Of a DNA stretch of 64,000 nucleotides, positions 20,481 to 32,325 are shown piece after piece (position 1 is the first letter of the stretch; every line of letters starts with the position of its first letter). Made by a program: the position numbers and the translations under genes. The stretch is taken from contig JANFAH010000012.1 in the NCBI GenBank assembly GCA_024663395.1, positions 1,054,001-1,118,000 on the forward strand, read 5' to 3'. The DNA is from Pisolithus tinctorius. Lineage: Eukaryota > Basidiomycota > Agaricomycetes > Boletales > Pisolithaceae. The notes under the pieces were generated by a model, which saw only the letters and a program-made list of their open reading frames with translations, did no database searches and was not told where the DNA came from.

Positions 20481-21039
20481 GCTTTATCAGGTGTCTCATC
20501 TGCTTTTATACATCTCACCAAATGTTTCCTTTAGTCATTTTGTGTTTGACACATACTTGAGGAGATGAGGCTGTGCTCTAGCATTTGACAGGATGTACGA
20601 CAGTGAACTGGCATTCCTACCCAAGGCATTACAGAGAACATGCCTTTCCCTGTCATATCTTGGGCACTGGAACAAAAAGTGGTGTACATCTTCTGGGGTT
20701 GTCTCACCACATTGCAGGCAGAGAGGCATATCACTGCGTTTGAAGCAGTGCAGGTGTTTGTTGAGTGGGATGTGACCTGTATGGAGTTGAATGTACAGGC
20801 CTGACTGTCTTTTAGGGAGCAGGGCAGTTAGTTTTACAAATGAGTTACTGGGCAGGAATGGGTCGATGCGAGAGATTCTGCTGTGATGTGGGGATCTCTG
20901 CCATTCTCTGTTCCAGAGGCTTTTAAGCTTGGCTGCATAGGCTTGCGTTAGGGTTGAGACACTGATGGGTAGATGTTCTGCAAGTGTTGACAGGAGGTCT
21001 TCTGATGGACTCTTGGGTATGTCTCCCTTTGCTGCTAGT
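20480..21039 (-). pseudogene. LINE C ORF2 C-terminus with CCHC zinc finger
   Basis: This segment follows element T on the minus strand. Reading gives KLAAKGDIPKSPSEDL, SRISRIDPFLPSNSFVKL, TALLPKRQSGLYIQLHTGH, IPLNKHL, then the CCHC motif CLQCGETTPEDVHHFLFQCPRY typical of the ORF2 tail after RNase H. The ORF ends near 20540. Removing element T and one TTG copy joins this exactly to the RNase H end (VDREA then KLAAKGD). Confidence 0.82.
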
Positions 21040-21591
21040 TTGCACTGGAAGCATTTCTCAATTTCTTTGCTAAAAACATTTTAAAAAAAGATTGAAAAAT
21101 GAGACTCTTTAATTTGGGATGTTTTTGTGACAAATATTGTAAAAACATATAGGATTTGTATTGTCTACCATGCCTCACAAAATATTATCAGAAAAACTTA
21201 AATTGTTGCATATAAAATAATTATGGATGTTCAGTAGAATGATTTTGAGTACAATATGTGTGATACATTGTAAATAGTTCTCCAATATATCTCACTTTTT
21301 TTTGGATTTAACAGTCTGCTTTTTTGTGAGCAGAAAGTTTAAAAGGTAGGAAGTATTTACTTAGCCCAAATATTGTATTGCAATAATGAATTGTGTGCTA
21401 AAGCTCATCTGAAAAACATTCTGCCTTTTTTATGCACAAACATGTAATATGCAGTGAAATATTTTTCAACAAAAAATCAAATCAGAAATAAAGTCTTTCC
21501 ACATGAAAATCATAGATCAAAACATCAAAAATTACTTCTGGATGAAATATTGAGTATATTATTACATGTTCCAGGCTGTCATTGTCATCAT

Positions 21592-21615
21592 GTGGTGGTG
21601 GTGGTGGTGGTGGTG
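21592..21615 (+). repeat. GTG microsatellite
   Basis: About eight GTG units just inside the left TIR of element T. Confidence 0.9.
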
Positions 21616-21807
21616 GGTTGGTACTGACAATGGTAGTTGAGTGTTGTTGTAGAGCTCACAAATTATGCTGATATAATCATGCAATGCATCCAGTCCTCTG
21701 GCCTCTGCCTTCCATCCCTCTGAATCTCCCCTCTCCCCTCTCACCATTCTAACACTCTTCCAACCTCCACTCTGAAATCTGAAGGCTGAACTTGTACAAG
21801 GGATGCT

Positions 21808-22534
21808 TCAAGAGCAACAACTCACTGTAGTCCTAGGAGTGCTTGAGATGGAGCATGTGACCCAAGCATCAACACTCACTGTGTTCCACTTCACATTAAT
21901 TTCTGGGTGGTCCCAGCTGAGATGCTTGTGAAGCACTGTGTGGTTGTTGAATGTACCATGCAAATCACACATGACACAAGACCATGACTGAACAGTGGTC
22001 CTACTGGTAGTGGATGCCACTTCTTGCTCTTCAGTGCCATTGGGGGGGGGGCATGGACATGTGATAGAAATGGGATGTGCCAGTGATGACTGGATTAATC
22101 CCAAGCATCTTGCATCTGACTTTGAATCCTTTTTGTACATTGCACCAGAGGAAGGGGAATCTTGATTGAGCAGAGTGAGTTGGTTCCTCCATGACATCAT
22201 CATCTGTTATACTGTGCACTGTGCTGTGATCTGCAGTGTCATACAAAGACATGTTCTCTTCTTCTGAGTCATCACATAGGTTCTTGTGCTGCTGCTCATC
22301 TTGGGGTGCTGTGCACTTCATATCCACTTTAGGCTGACCAGATTTGACACCAAACTGTAATTTTCTTGCAGCCTTGAAACCCACCTTTGGCTGCCTACAA
22401 GACTTGAGCAGCACACAAGCTGAACCCAATGCCTTCACTCCACTTCTGCCTCTTGGCTTTGTCAGACTTCCTCTGCACTTTGATTCTAGCCCTCTGGCAG
22501 TGTCAGAGTTTGTCAGAGTGAGTGGTCCTGACAC
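21808..22534 (-). pseudogene. C2H2 zinc-finger-like ORFs carried by element T
   Basis: Two overlapping minus-strand frames (22534-22031 and 22203-21808) cover the middle of element T. The upstream one is basic, with Lys/Arg-rich repeats then an acidic stretch (CDDSEEENMSLYD). The downstream one contains CVMCDLHGTFNNHTVLHKHL then WDHPEINVKW, a C2H2 finger whose long H-side spacing recalls the Suz12/VEFS-type finger. No transposase motif is seen. It may be a captured host gene piece whose frame now shifts near 22150-22200. Assignment to a named family is a guess. Confidence 0.4.
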
Positions 22535-23861
22535 ATAGGTTTTGACCTCAAGGCACTTAAATTGGTACTAAGCTGTATTTAAAGAAGAGCTGTAGGGGAA
22601 GCATGTGCACTTGGTATAGGGAGGCTCAGACCATGCATGGGACAACCACTGGCAGGAGCAGCAGGATGAGGATGAGGGGGAGCCACAATTGTAATTACAA
22701 ACACTGCAAAATTAGTTCCATCACCACCCACAGGCCACTATATCCATGCACCCCCATTTCAAAATTGGCCACTCATTTTTCCAGATACTCAGATGACACT
22801 CAGATGGTAGTCTGATCAGCTTGGCTTGAAGTGGCAATGCACTTGAAAGCAATGGCAGTCACAAGATCTACAACTATACAGTAGTCCACTACTTAATACT
22901 ACATACTGTGTGCATTGAATGACCTGTGTTCAAAGACTCCTTTGTGCCTCTCAAAGGGACTGATTCAATATCTTAGAACATTGTAACCACAAGCATCAAT
23001 ATATGTTGCCTCAACTCAATACAGGCATTCATGCTCTCTTTTGGTTATAATGCATGAAAATAAATTCAGTACTACAATTATAATAGGCATCAAGTACAGG
23101 CATCCATACACCAGGATGCTTGAGCCAGGAGATCATGGGCAAGTAGGTTGAGAGGCAGGCAAAGCCTTGAAAGCAATGGGACTCAGAGAATCATCAAATT
23201 CACATTTAAATTTGTTTACTATTTTTCTTTTTTCAATTAAATCTTTTCCCTTACTTACAGAGCCTCAGTCAATCTTGTCATCACTAAGGTATATCTTATC
23301 ACTTACTTTCTTATTTATACTGTCCCAATTGCTCTTGTAATAATATATTCAATATTTCATCCAGAAATCATTTTTGATGTTTTGATCTATGTTTTTCATG
23401 TGGAAAGACTTTATTTCTGATTTGATTTTTTGTTGAAAAATATTTCACTGCATATTACATGTTTGTGCATAAAAAAGGCAGAATGTTTTTCAGATGAGCT
23501 TTAGCACACAATTCATCATTGCAATACAATATTTGGGCTAAGTAAATACTTCCTACCTTTTAAACTTTCTGCTCACAAAAAAGCAGATTGTTAAATCAAA
23601 AAAAAGGTGAGATATATTGGAGAACTATTTACAATGTATCACACATATTGTACTCAAAATCATTCTGCTGAACATCCATAATTATTTTATATGCAACAAT
23701 TTAAGTTTTTCTGATAACATTTTGTGAGGCATGGTAGACAATACAAATCTTATATGTTTTTACAATATTTGTCACAAAAACATCCCAAATTAAAGTCTCA
23801 TTTTTCAATCTTTTTTTAAAATGTTTTCAGCAAAGAAATTGAGAAATGCTTCCAGTGTTGG

Positions 23862-26800
23862 CTTCTCTGTCCACTAGTTTGTTACCTTCTATTTCCATGT
23901 GGCCAGCTATCCACTGTAGGGTGATGTCCTTTTCAGTCAGGTGTTCATTTTTGCATATATCTCGAATCATTGACCTGAAGTGCATAAGTAGATAGTGCCC
24001 AAGTTTGGCTGACAGTCACTCACTGGATTGTATAACCACTTGATTATCTGTGAGTATGGAGGCTGGGAAGTTGACCTCGTCCCTAGTAGCCAGAAGATGG
24101 GCTGCCAGGAGCAGGGCTGCTGCTTCTGCCTTGAAGACTGTGTGTTCTGACATGCTGCCTAGCCAGTAGCATAGGGTGATGATGTGTTGGTAATCTACAT
24201 ACAGGGCTGCCACTGCACCAACCCCTCTGTTGGTGCATGACCCATCTGTGAACACTAGAGTCCAGTTTTTTATCTTCATGAAGCTCTTGACCACTTCCTT
24301 TTTATCTGGGGCTACAGCAGTTGAGTGTGTGGGGAGGGCATATGGGGGTAGCAGGCATCAGTGGATCTCTTTGATGGTTCTTGGGTTGACCTCCAGGTCA
24401 TGGATGAGGTGGTGTAGTACTGTGCAGTGGTGTTTTACATTCCTTTTTGCTGCTTTTTTGATGTGTTGGTGAAGTGGGTGCATAGCTGGCAGCGACACCA
24501 GGTGTAGGGATGTTCTATGTAGTATTTGTTGGACAAGTTGGGGAGCTGGGAGTATGTGTGTGTGTGCTAGAAGGGTGTCTGTGGGCATGGTTCTCATGGC
24601 TCCCATTGCTGCTAGAATAGCTGTTCTCTGGATTGTGGTGATGTGCACTGTGACACCTCTCGAGCCTCTCAATTTGGAGGAGAGGTCCCCAGTGTAGGGC
24701 AGGTGTAGCCATACTGATGCTGTGTATGTTATCTTTGGCACCACTACCACTTGATAGAGTCATCACATCTGTTTCATGGGGATGCCCCATGAGGATGCAG
24801 AGAGTCTTTGTAGCAGGAGGGCCTGCTTTGTTCCTTTCACTAAGGCTTGTGCTGCTTGTGTTTTCCACCTTAGTTCTTGGTCAAGGATAATCCCTAGGAA
24901 TTTGTGAGTAGCTGACAGATTTATGGTGGTGTCTCTTAGTGTTAGCAGTGGTCTGGGTTTGTTGTGGCTGAGTGTGAAGTCCATGAGTGCAAACTTGCTA
25001 GTTTCGAAGCAGGAATTGTGTTCTTCAGACCAGATGAAGCCACCATCATCTCATTCCATCATGTCACCTAGGATGGCATGGGTCGCTGTGAAGGTTTTAC
25101 TGATAGCTATAAAGGCAGTGTCATCTACAAAGGCTAGCATTAGTTCATTTTTACCTTTGGCTGTATCAACCAGATCTGAGCTGGAGGTTACATATAGGAT
25201 CATTGACAATGGATCCCCTTGGCCTATTCCATTTTTGATTTCGAACCAGTTGGATTTGTAGTCATCAAAGTGGATTTTGGTTTTTCTGTTGGAGAGTAGT
25301 TGTCCTGTGTAACTAATGATTTCCATGGGCAGACCCTGCTTCCTCATGCTGTGTAGTAGGCAGTCTGTGACAGCATTTGGGAACGCCCCTTTGATGTTGA
25401 GGAAGAGTGCCAAAACCACTTGCTTTTGTCACCAGGCATGTCATATCATGGACTCTAGTAAAATCAGTGAATCTTTGGTTGAATGGCCCAGCCTACTGCC
25501 AAAGTGCATGCCTGGGAGTAGTTGGTGTTTCTCAAGGATGTATGTGGTGTTTTCTGCTATGATTGCTGAGAGAAGTTTAGCGGTGGTGTTGAGGAGCATG
25601 ATGGGGCGATAGGCCTTTGGCATAGTGTAGTCTGCCTTGCCAGGTTTATGGAGAATTACTGTTGTCAATTCTCTCCATGGGTCATAATAGGTCTGCAGTG
25701 TGAACACTGCATTAATGAGGTGTCGTAAGTAGCTTGCCAGGACTGGAGATTTTTGAAATACTATGTTGGCTACCCTGTTGGGCCCTGGGGCCTTGTATGG
25801 GCTGAGGTTTTTGATCATTTGAGTGAGCTGGTCCTTCATGATGGCTGACCACTGAACTTCCAGTGGTGGGTATCTGTAGTCTTGTGGTACCAAGGACTGG
25901 GGTGGAGGGGGTGGGAAGAGTGTGCATGTGAAGGCTTGACTTTTGTCCTCATTGGTGCTGAGCGTGGTTGCAGCTCTGTCGTTGTCTAGTTTTTTAAGTG
26001 TTGGTACATGGGCATTACTGCCATCTCCATAGGGCTTGGATATGTACCTGTTTGCTATCCAGAGGTCATCACTGTTTGCCTCTTCAAGCCAGTCCCTCCA
26101 GTGGCTCTTTTTGGCAGATTGAATGGTCCTATCATACTCCTTGGCTTTCATCTTTCATTGGCTGTGACTGGGGTGATCATGTATTGCATGGAATGTGTAT
26201 GATGCTTTACTTAGCATTTTTAGCTCATTATGCAAGGTCATTAGTTCTTTCATCCACCATCTTTTTCTGTGAGGGTGCAGGTGTGTCCTTGGGACCTCCT
26301 TCTCCATGGTCCTACACAAGGCCTTGTCTATGCCTCTGGCCATTCTTTGGAACACTGTTTCACTAACTATAGCTGCTGGAGGGCTGATCTTTGCCAGCTC
26401 AGCTTTGAGCAAACTGTTGAACCTCTTCCAATCAACCTCCCTGAAGTTAAAGGACAGGGATGTCGATGATGGGGTGAGGGTCATATTGAGTAGTGTTAGC
26501 ACTGGGAGGTGATTGGTGTTGGGACCACAGTCCTCTGGACTGGTGTTGCACTTGGATAGGTCTGCTAGCATAGACTCTGTACAAAAAACGTTATCTGGAC
26601 ATGTCCAATTCCCTGTGGAGGAGGATTGGAGCATGGGCTTGCCCTTGGGCAGGGCCTGGACTATGCCATAATTCGCTACCAGTTCTAGTAGCTTGTGCAC
26701 CAATGCGATTATGGTGGCTGTGAACAGGTGATGATTGCATTCTTTGTCCCACATGGGGTGGTGTCTGTTGAAGTCTCCTGCCCATATCATTCCATCGCCT

Positions 26801-27242
26801 TCACTTTTTCTGATGTCCCTTATGTTCGCTGTTAAAAAGGATCCCATGCCTTCCACCATGCAGTCATGCTTGCAATCGTTGTATACATTAAACAGTGTGT
26901 ATGTTCCTTTTGTCATTCTCAGTCTCGTAACCACCATGTCCGCAGACAGGAAGTTGACCTGCTCCCAAGTGTTAGTGCTAATTCTCAAGTTTATCAAAGT
27001 TACTGCCTGAGGCTTTGTGCCTTGTGCTAGTTTCATTGTTGGGTATACCACCCTCCATCAGGTGTTGGCTCTGGTATTACCAAGTTGGTCTATCAGGGGT
27101 CCTTGTAATGTGACTATGTCCCATTCTTTGGCTAACTGGCTGTTAATTAGTGAGTGTAGTGCTATATGGGAAGTATTAAGGTTTTGTTGCCATATTCATA
27201 GTTTGGTCAGTGCATTGTCTTGAGTACAGCTTTCAGACATCA
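23862..27242 (-). pseudogene. LINE C ORF2: endonuclease, RT, RNase H (broken)
   Basis: On the minus strand the frame begins MSES at 27242 with the EEP-like IWQQNLN. It then shows MIWAGDFNRHHPMWDKE and NTNHLPVLTL (endonuclease), YKAPGPNRVANIVFQ, ILHKPGKADYTMPKAYRPIML and VLALFLNIKGAFPNAVTD, with the RT catalytic box read as LAFVDDTAFI. KFLGIILDQELRWK follows, and RNase H as VFTDGSCTNRGVGAVAALY and ILTDNQVVIQ, then WIAGHMEIEGNKLVDREA. At least six stops or frame changes (about 26153, 25430, 25035, 24760, 24350, 24010) break it. It would nick target DNA and copy element RNA in place. Confidence 0.88.
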
Positions 27243-27349
27243 TTAGAGGAGGGGTTGGGGGGGGGTTTCAGCTGGCAGGGTTGACATCAGGGCAGGTTGG
27301 AAATTGGGGTGTGGTGGTAGAGGATGTAGCAGTGATTGAGTATGGATGG

Positions 27350-27671
27350 GGGGGGATCCTCTGCCTCCTCATATCATGTTATGTTGACCTCATTTGGGGA
27401 TGTGGGTGTGGACATTCATGGCCTCGCCTAGGGTCATTTGTCTTAATTGTCCCTGGGTGGCAAATGGGTTTGGAGGGGGTCTGGTCCGTTTTATGGAATC
27501 TAGAGGGCATGGGGGTAATTCTACTTGTGTCCACTCCTCTGAGGTGGGGAAGTATGGCATCCTGTTCTCCAGGGTACAGTCATGTAATGTATTGCAGTGT
27601 CTAATGAAGTCAGGGCATTGTCTATTGTTGCTGGGGTGGGTGTCATTTTGGCAATTAACACAGAAAACTGT
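27350..27671 (-). pseudogene. LINE C ORF1, C-terminal piece
   Basis: Minus-strand reading gives VFCVNCQNDTHPSNNRQCPD (last CCHC-like knuckle), ENRMPYFPTSEEWTQVELPP and ATQGQLRQMTLGEAM, matching the end of ORF1 in LINEs D and E. It continues the piece at 33842-34842 across gypsy F. Confidence 0.75.
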
Positions 27672-27827
27672 TGGAGTAGGGAGGCCCAGGGACAGGAGGT
27701 GAGTATACAGCCACAGTGTGCTTAGTCAGACAGACACACATACAGACATGCAGAGACACATGTACAGCTAGCATATGACACACCACGAGCTGAGTTCATA
27801 CCACCAAAGTTGAGTCCAACCACTCCA
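27672..27827 (+). repeat. 5' LTR of gypsy F
   Basis: 156 bp. A TGGTGACAAGAGTGG primer-site-like sequence starts two bases after it, at 27830. Confidence 0.85.
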
Positions 27828-28047
27828 TGTGGTGACAAGAGTGGAACTGACCCAAGCAGCACCACTGCACCGTATTCACCATACCAATACTGTACCAACG
27901 CTAGTGAACAGACGCAAGGTGACCGCATGACCCACACGTGTACAAAGGGTACAAAAGAACAAGCTGAGTAACTAACTTAGAAGCAACTACCATACTACTG
28001 TCAATCTGCCTCACAGAAGTCAACCACGAAACGTACAAGGCCAGTTC

Positions 28048-28975
28048 ATGTCCTCACATACACCAGAGATCACAGCAGCATGGTCACCCCTTGGAACCCC
28101 ATACACCAGCAATTACTCGTTCCCATCAGGTACTCAATCACCAGATATTCCGCTATCACCCTCGCAAGAGTACCCGCTGTTATCACCACAGGAGTATATG
28201 TCTATACATGGGATCCCACCGACCCGAGGAAACTCCCCAGAACATCCAGAAGACGAAGATTTCTTCATGGCATTCCCTACAGTAGCACTCCCAACTCCCC
28301 CAGCCTCATCAGCAGTATGCACTACCCACAGAGAAAGAGCTAACTCAGCCCCATCAAGCACCTCAACACCACACCTCCCACGCCAGTCAACACCACAGGT
28401 ACTCCCGTTCCCGACGATGTCACAGGCACCCCCACCACCACCTCCGTCGTTACCACAAGCACCCCCACCATGTCCATCACCAATGGCAGAAGCAGTACCT
28501 CTCTTCTATGGAGACCACACAGAGATGGAAAATGCAAGCAACTTCCTTAAGGCATTCAACCATAGCATGCTATTCCTAAACCCACTGGCTACTGATGCAC
28601 AAAAGATAAAAGCCTAGCCAACTACCTGGGGATGGGCTCTCCAGTGGAGCACTGGTATGAAAACCTCACAGCCACACAATGTGCTAGCTGGGATGAACTA
28701 GCCAAAGTGTTTAACACCAGGTGGATGACACTAAAAAGTGCGACACAAATGTCAGAAGAATACCAGACAGAACTACTAGCACTTAGATTGCCTGAAGAAG
28801 ACGTTGGAGTAACCAAGACAGTAGGATAGCAGAAAGCATGGGCGCATGTGAAATGGGTGGACAAAGCAATGCAGCTCGCATTGTTAGCAGGAATCAAACA
28901 AGAATCGACGCTGATCTGGCAGGTCAAAAAACAGCTCCCAAAGGCAGTCAGGAGGTTGCTGAATGATGAATACAA
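28048..28975 (+). pseudogene. gag N-terminal and capsid part of gypsy F
   Basis: The first frame (28048-28617) is Pro/Ser-rich and ends in EAVPLFYGDHTEMENASNFLKA, the start of a capsid domain. After a frameshift the next (28632-28829) gives VEHWYENLTATQCASWDELA, VFNTRWMTLKSATQMSEEYQ. After a stop comes AHVKWVDKAMQLALLAGIKQ. This is the Gag capsid pattern of a fungal gypsy family. It is broken at about 28617 and 28827. Confidence 0.75.
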
Positions 28976-29098
28976 GGACTGGCAAATTTCACAGATGACA
29001 TGAAGGTGCTGAACATGTCAAAGTTGTGACAGGAGAGGGAGGAGATAGAGGATCAGAAGAAGAGAGAAGAAGAGCAGGACCAGAGGCTACTGCAGAAG

Positions 29099-29665
29099 AT
29101 GGAGGCAATGAAAAGGGCAATGACAGCAGACCTAGCGGCACAGCTCCAGTGCCTCATGATAGGACAGGTTGCGGTAGTACACACCAACCCACAAACACCA
29201 CCATCAGCAACACCACCCACCATGCAGTTTGCCCTTCAGCAAACACCGCGATGCACTGTGGCATACACCTCACCCACAGAAGAGCTAAAGGAGACAGTGT
29301 GGAGAGTACTAGAGCAATATCCACAGCAACAGAGTGATGAGGAGGGTCAGAAAATGTATATTGCACAACTCACAGCCTGGACAGCGAAGCACAGAGAAAC
29401 ATTGCAAATCACTGAGCACACACCATACCCACTCAAACCAGGAACAGCAATGGTGTGCTTGGGGGAATGCTTTAGATGCGGCACCCATGGTCACAGAAGC
29501 AGGGACTGCCTGGCCTTGGAGGGGGACTCGTCTAGGCTAAGCCATCACGAAACAGCATGGAGGGCGCTGTGCAATAGGATTCTCGGACCGTTCAATAAGA
29601 ATATCGCACATACCATCAGACTCATAGTGCTAGAGGATCAGGAAAACAATGACGGGTTGCTGTGA
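29099..29665 (+). pseudogene. gag nucleocapsid part of gypsy F (CCHC)
   Basis: A 188-residue frame with a Gln/Ala helix, a Pro/Thr linker and a clear CCHC zinc knuckle CFRCGTHGHRSRDC (about 29464-29505). It overlaps the protease frame by four bases (ATGA), which suggests the original frameshift or reinitiation point between gag and pol. Confidence 0.78.
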
Positions 29666-30129
29666 AGGACAGCACAACAACCCGGATGTCAAGTGTATCT
29701 ACATTGGCTCGCTCTGGCTCGCATGTACTGCCTGTCATAACACAAGTTGTTGACCTTTACTCTGCGACATGCAGCAACCAAGGCCAGTGGACAGATGCAA
29801 CAGACAAACCTGTCCCATTCACACATGCGATAACCATTAAAAACCCAGACAGCACTGATGCAGCACAAATTCAGGCCTTGTTCAATGATGGTGCCATGAC
29901 AGGTGCCATGTGCTCATCCATATTCAGTAAAGTCAGGCACAACCTACAAGGGTGGCAACCCTCCAAGCAAATGCTATGTATGGCAAATGGAACAGTTGTT
30001 CCGTTGGAAGCAACATGGTCAGGAACAATATGGGTGAATGGGGTAGAAGCCGAAGGAACATTCGAAGTCTTCAACAGTGGAGGAGGGTGGTCTTTTCTGA
30101 ACATGACTACATCACAGACGAAGTCATGA
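29662..30129 (+). pseudogene. Aspartic protease of gypsy F
   Basis: The active-site block reads ALFNDGAMTGAMCSSIF, where the usual Asp-Thr-Gly is Asn-Asp-Gly-Ala, followed by MANGTVVPLEATWSGTIWV and EGTFEVFNSGGGWSF. The family is known to have an atypical Asp-Asn-Gly-Ala-Met motif in several basidiomycetes (from memory), so the Asn-Asp swap may be mutation. The frame ends at the junction with RT. Confidence 0.65.
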
Positions 30130-31157
30130 TTACAGACGACACAACCACCGCGACACTACAAAACCAGTTCACCAGGAGCCCAAGACTGCACGAAATGAAG
30201 GAAGAACGAAGAATACGAGTCAACACCACAAGCACAACGGGTGAACCAGAAAGCACTGAAGAAACACGATCAACAGACACAGAAGAAATATTTACAAGGC
30301 TAACAGATCCGTTCGCATCACCAAGGATAAAGTACATTCTGCAAAACATCAAGATCAGCAGCGATCTATCAGAAGAAGAAAAGTGGAAGGTGACAGAACT
30401 AATCATGGAATTTGCAGATATATTCACATGCTCCCTTGGCAAGGTACTACCAATACCAGGAGCACAGATCGATCTAAACATATGGGACAACACAACTTTT
30501 CAAACAACAATAAACCAATGGCCGATGAACCCACCACAACACAAGTTCATGCACAAATGGGTAAATCAAATGCTAGAAGCCAACCTCATCGAGCAAGCCA
30601 ACATCCCACAGATTAAACACGTCACACCAACAGTACTAGCGCAGAAGACACATGATACTAACAGAGGGATGATGCTAAGTGACCTCCAACAAGAACTGAA
30701 CAGACAGTGCGCTGATGCAGACCTAACACAACCATTTGCAGTAGCAATGAACGAATAGGAATGGCAGCCTGACACAGCAACAAAGCCATCAAATGAAGCA
30801 CTCAAAGTCACTCAAATACCACTGTTATTCCAAGGCAATATCAGGGCAAAACAACAGCACCTAAGTGGACACAGATACGTCTCAGTGTTTGACTTTGCAG
30901 TGGGCTTCTATGCTATACAGATCCCTGAGAAATGGCGACCATACTTTACATTCTTTGTCGATGGAAAGGGCTACTTCTGGTACAAAAGGATGGCAATGGG
31001 ATGGACAGGCACACCAACAATGTTCTCAGCAACAGCGACTGACTGCCTACACGACATACTATCAGACAACACAATGGAATTGTTTGTAGACGATGGCAGC
31101 TGTGCAGACAACACCTTCAATGGTATGCTAACAAAACTACAAAGGATCTTCCAGTGA
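30107..31157 (+). pseudogene. Reverse transcriptase of gypsy F
   Basis: The frame to 30758 covers the N-terminal region (ADIFTCSLGKVLPIPGAQID and fingers such as ANLIEQANIPQIKHVTPT). After a stop the palm follows at 30885-31157: VFDFAVGFYAIQIPEKWRPY, FTFFVDGKGYFWYKRMAMGW, TGTPTMFSATATDCL, and the catalytic box MELFVDDGSC (FVDD). Stops at 30756 and 31155 break it. Confidence 0.8.
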
Positions 31158-31199
31158 TGCAGAACATGCAAACTATCGCTATCACCAACCAAGTGCTGC

Positions 31200-32099
31200 T
31201 TGTACATGACAGAAACAACATTTGCCGGAGCAACAATCGGACCACATGGAGTGCAACTGGATCTAGCAAAGTTATCAGCAATTGTCAAGTGGAAACAACC
31301 GGATGATGCACTCAAGCTAGTGTCATTCCTCAGACTAATGGGCCACTTCCAAGATCTCATCAGAGGGTACACCAAAATCGAGGGACCGCTTCAGGATTTG
31401 CTAAAACAAGTTGACATACCTAAGCCCATCTCTAAGTCCACATACCGAAAAGCCCTGACTAACCACAAGCTCTCAGATAAATGGGAGCCCAAGCACACAG
31501 CAGTGTTTCTAAACCTCAAAGTAGCATTAACAAGCCAACCAACGTTGCATGTGCCACGATACGATGGGACGCCGTTCATAGTAACTATGGACGGATGCCA
31601 AGAAGGCTTCGGAGCCGTACTCACACAGTGTAACAAGATTCAAACACCATCAGGCAAAACTATCGAAAAAATGGTACCAATAGCGTTTGCATCGAAATGA
31701 ATGTCATTGACTGAGAGGAACTACAAGCCGTTCCTATTAGAATTCGTGGCACTGAAGTTTGGCTTAGACCACTTCACAGACATAGTATGGGGCTTCCTGG
31801 TGGAAATCGAAATGGACTGTCAAGCTCTCAAGGACGTCCTGTCAAACGACAACATATCTGCAGCACACGCACGATGGCAAGACAGATTACTAGTGCATAA
31901 CATTATAGCAGTGCAACACGTGCCAGGGCGTCTCAACATAGTCGTGGACAGGCTAAGCCGACAATGGGACAACATAGACCATGACAGCGAGGAAGATGGA
32001 AGTAACTGGTCGGTCAGCCCAGATCCCGAAACAACACTAGGACTAGTCAACAACATGTTCACCATCGACAAACTATCCCAAAGCGATCAAGAATTATGA
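31200..32099 (+). pseudogene. RT thumb and RNase H of gypsy F
   Basis: The first frame (31200-31700) has TFAGATIGPHGVQLDLAKL and LVSFLRLMGHFQDLIRGYTK (thumb), then RNase H start FIVTMDGCQEGFGAVLTQ. The second (31701-32099), after one TGA at 31698, has LTERNYKPFLLEFVALKFGL and VEIEMDCQALKDVL, covering the Glu and second Asp of RNase H. Confidence 0.78.
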
Positions 32100-32325
32100 C
32101 AATGTTTCAACAACGAACCGCTGTTTCGCAAGGTCGTAGATGCCATACTCAACACTGATACAAACACACCCATTCACAACCATAGCAAGGCAAGACATCA
32201 GGCAAAGCAGTACATAATACAGGAGGGTAAGCTATGGAGATTGTACAGCGGCACCAGTATCAGGCTGTGACATAAGGTAGAGTGTATCTCATGGGAAGAG
32301 GCCGAAGAAAAGGCATGGCAAGCGC

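Larger units (their letters stand above)
21043..23857. mobile_element. Long-TIR DNA element T (CACTG ends, 3-bp TSD)
   Basis: The element starts CACTGGAAGC and ends GCTTCCAGTG, flanked by TTG (21040-21042 and 23858-23860). Inverted repeats of about 520 bp (21043-21565 and 23337-23857) are AT-rich and nearly identical. The 3-bp duplication and CACTG ends fit the CMC (CACTA-like) superfamily by established knowledge, though TIRs this long are unusual there. It encodes no recognisable transposase. The interior (21566-23336) carries a zinc-finger-like segment. The insertion splits LINE C ORF2. Confidence 0.82.
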
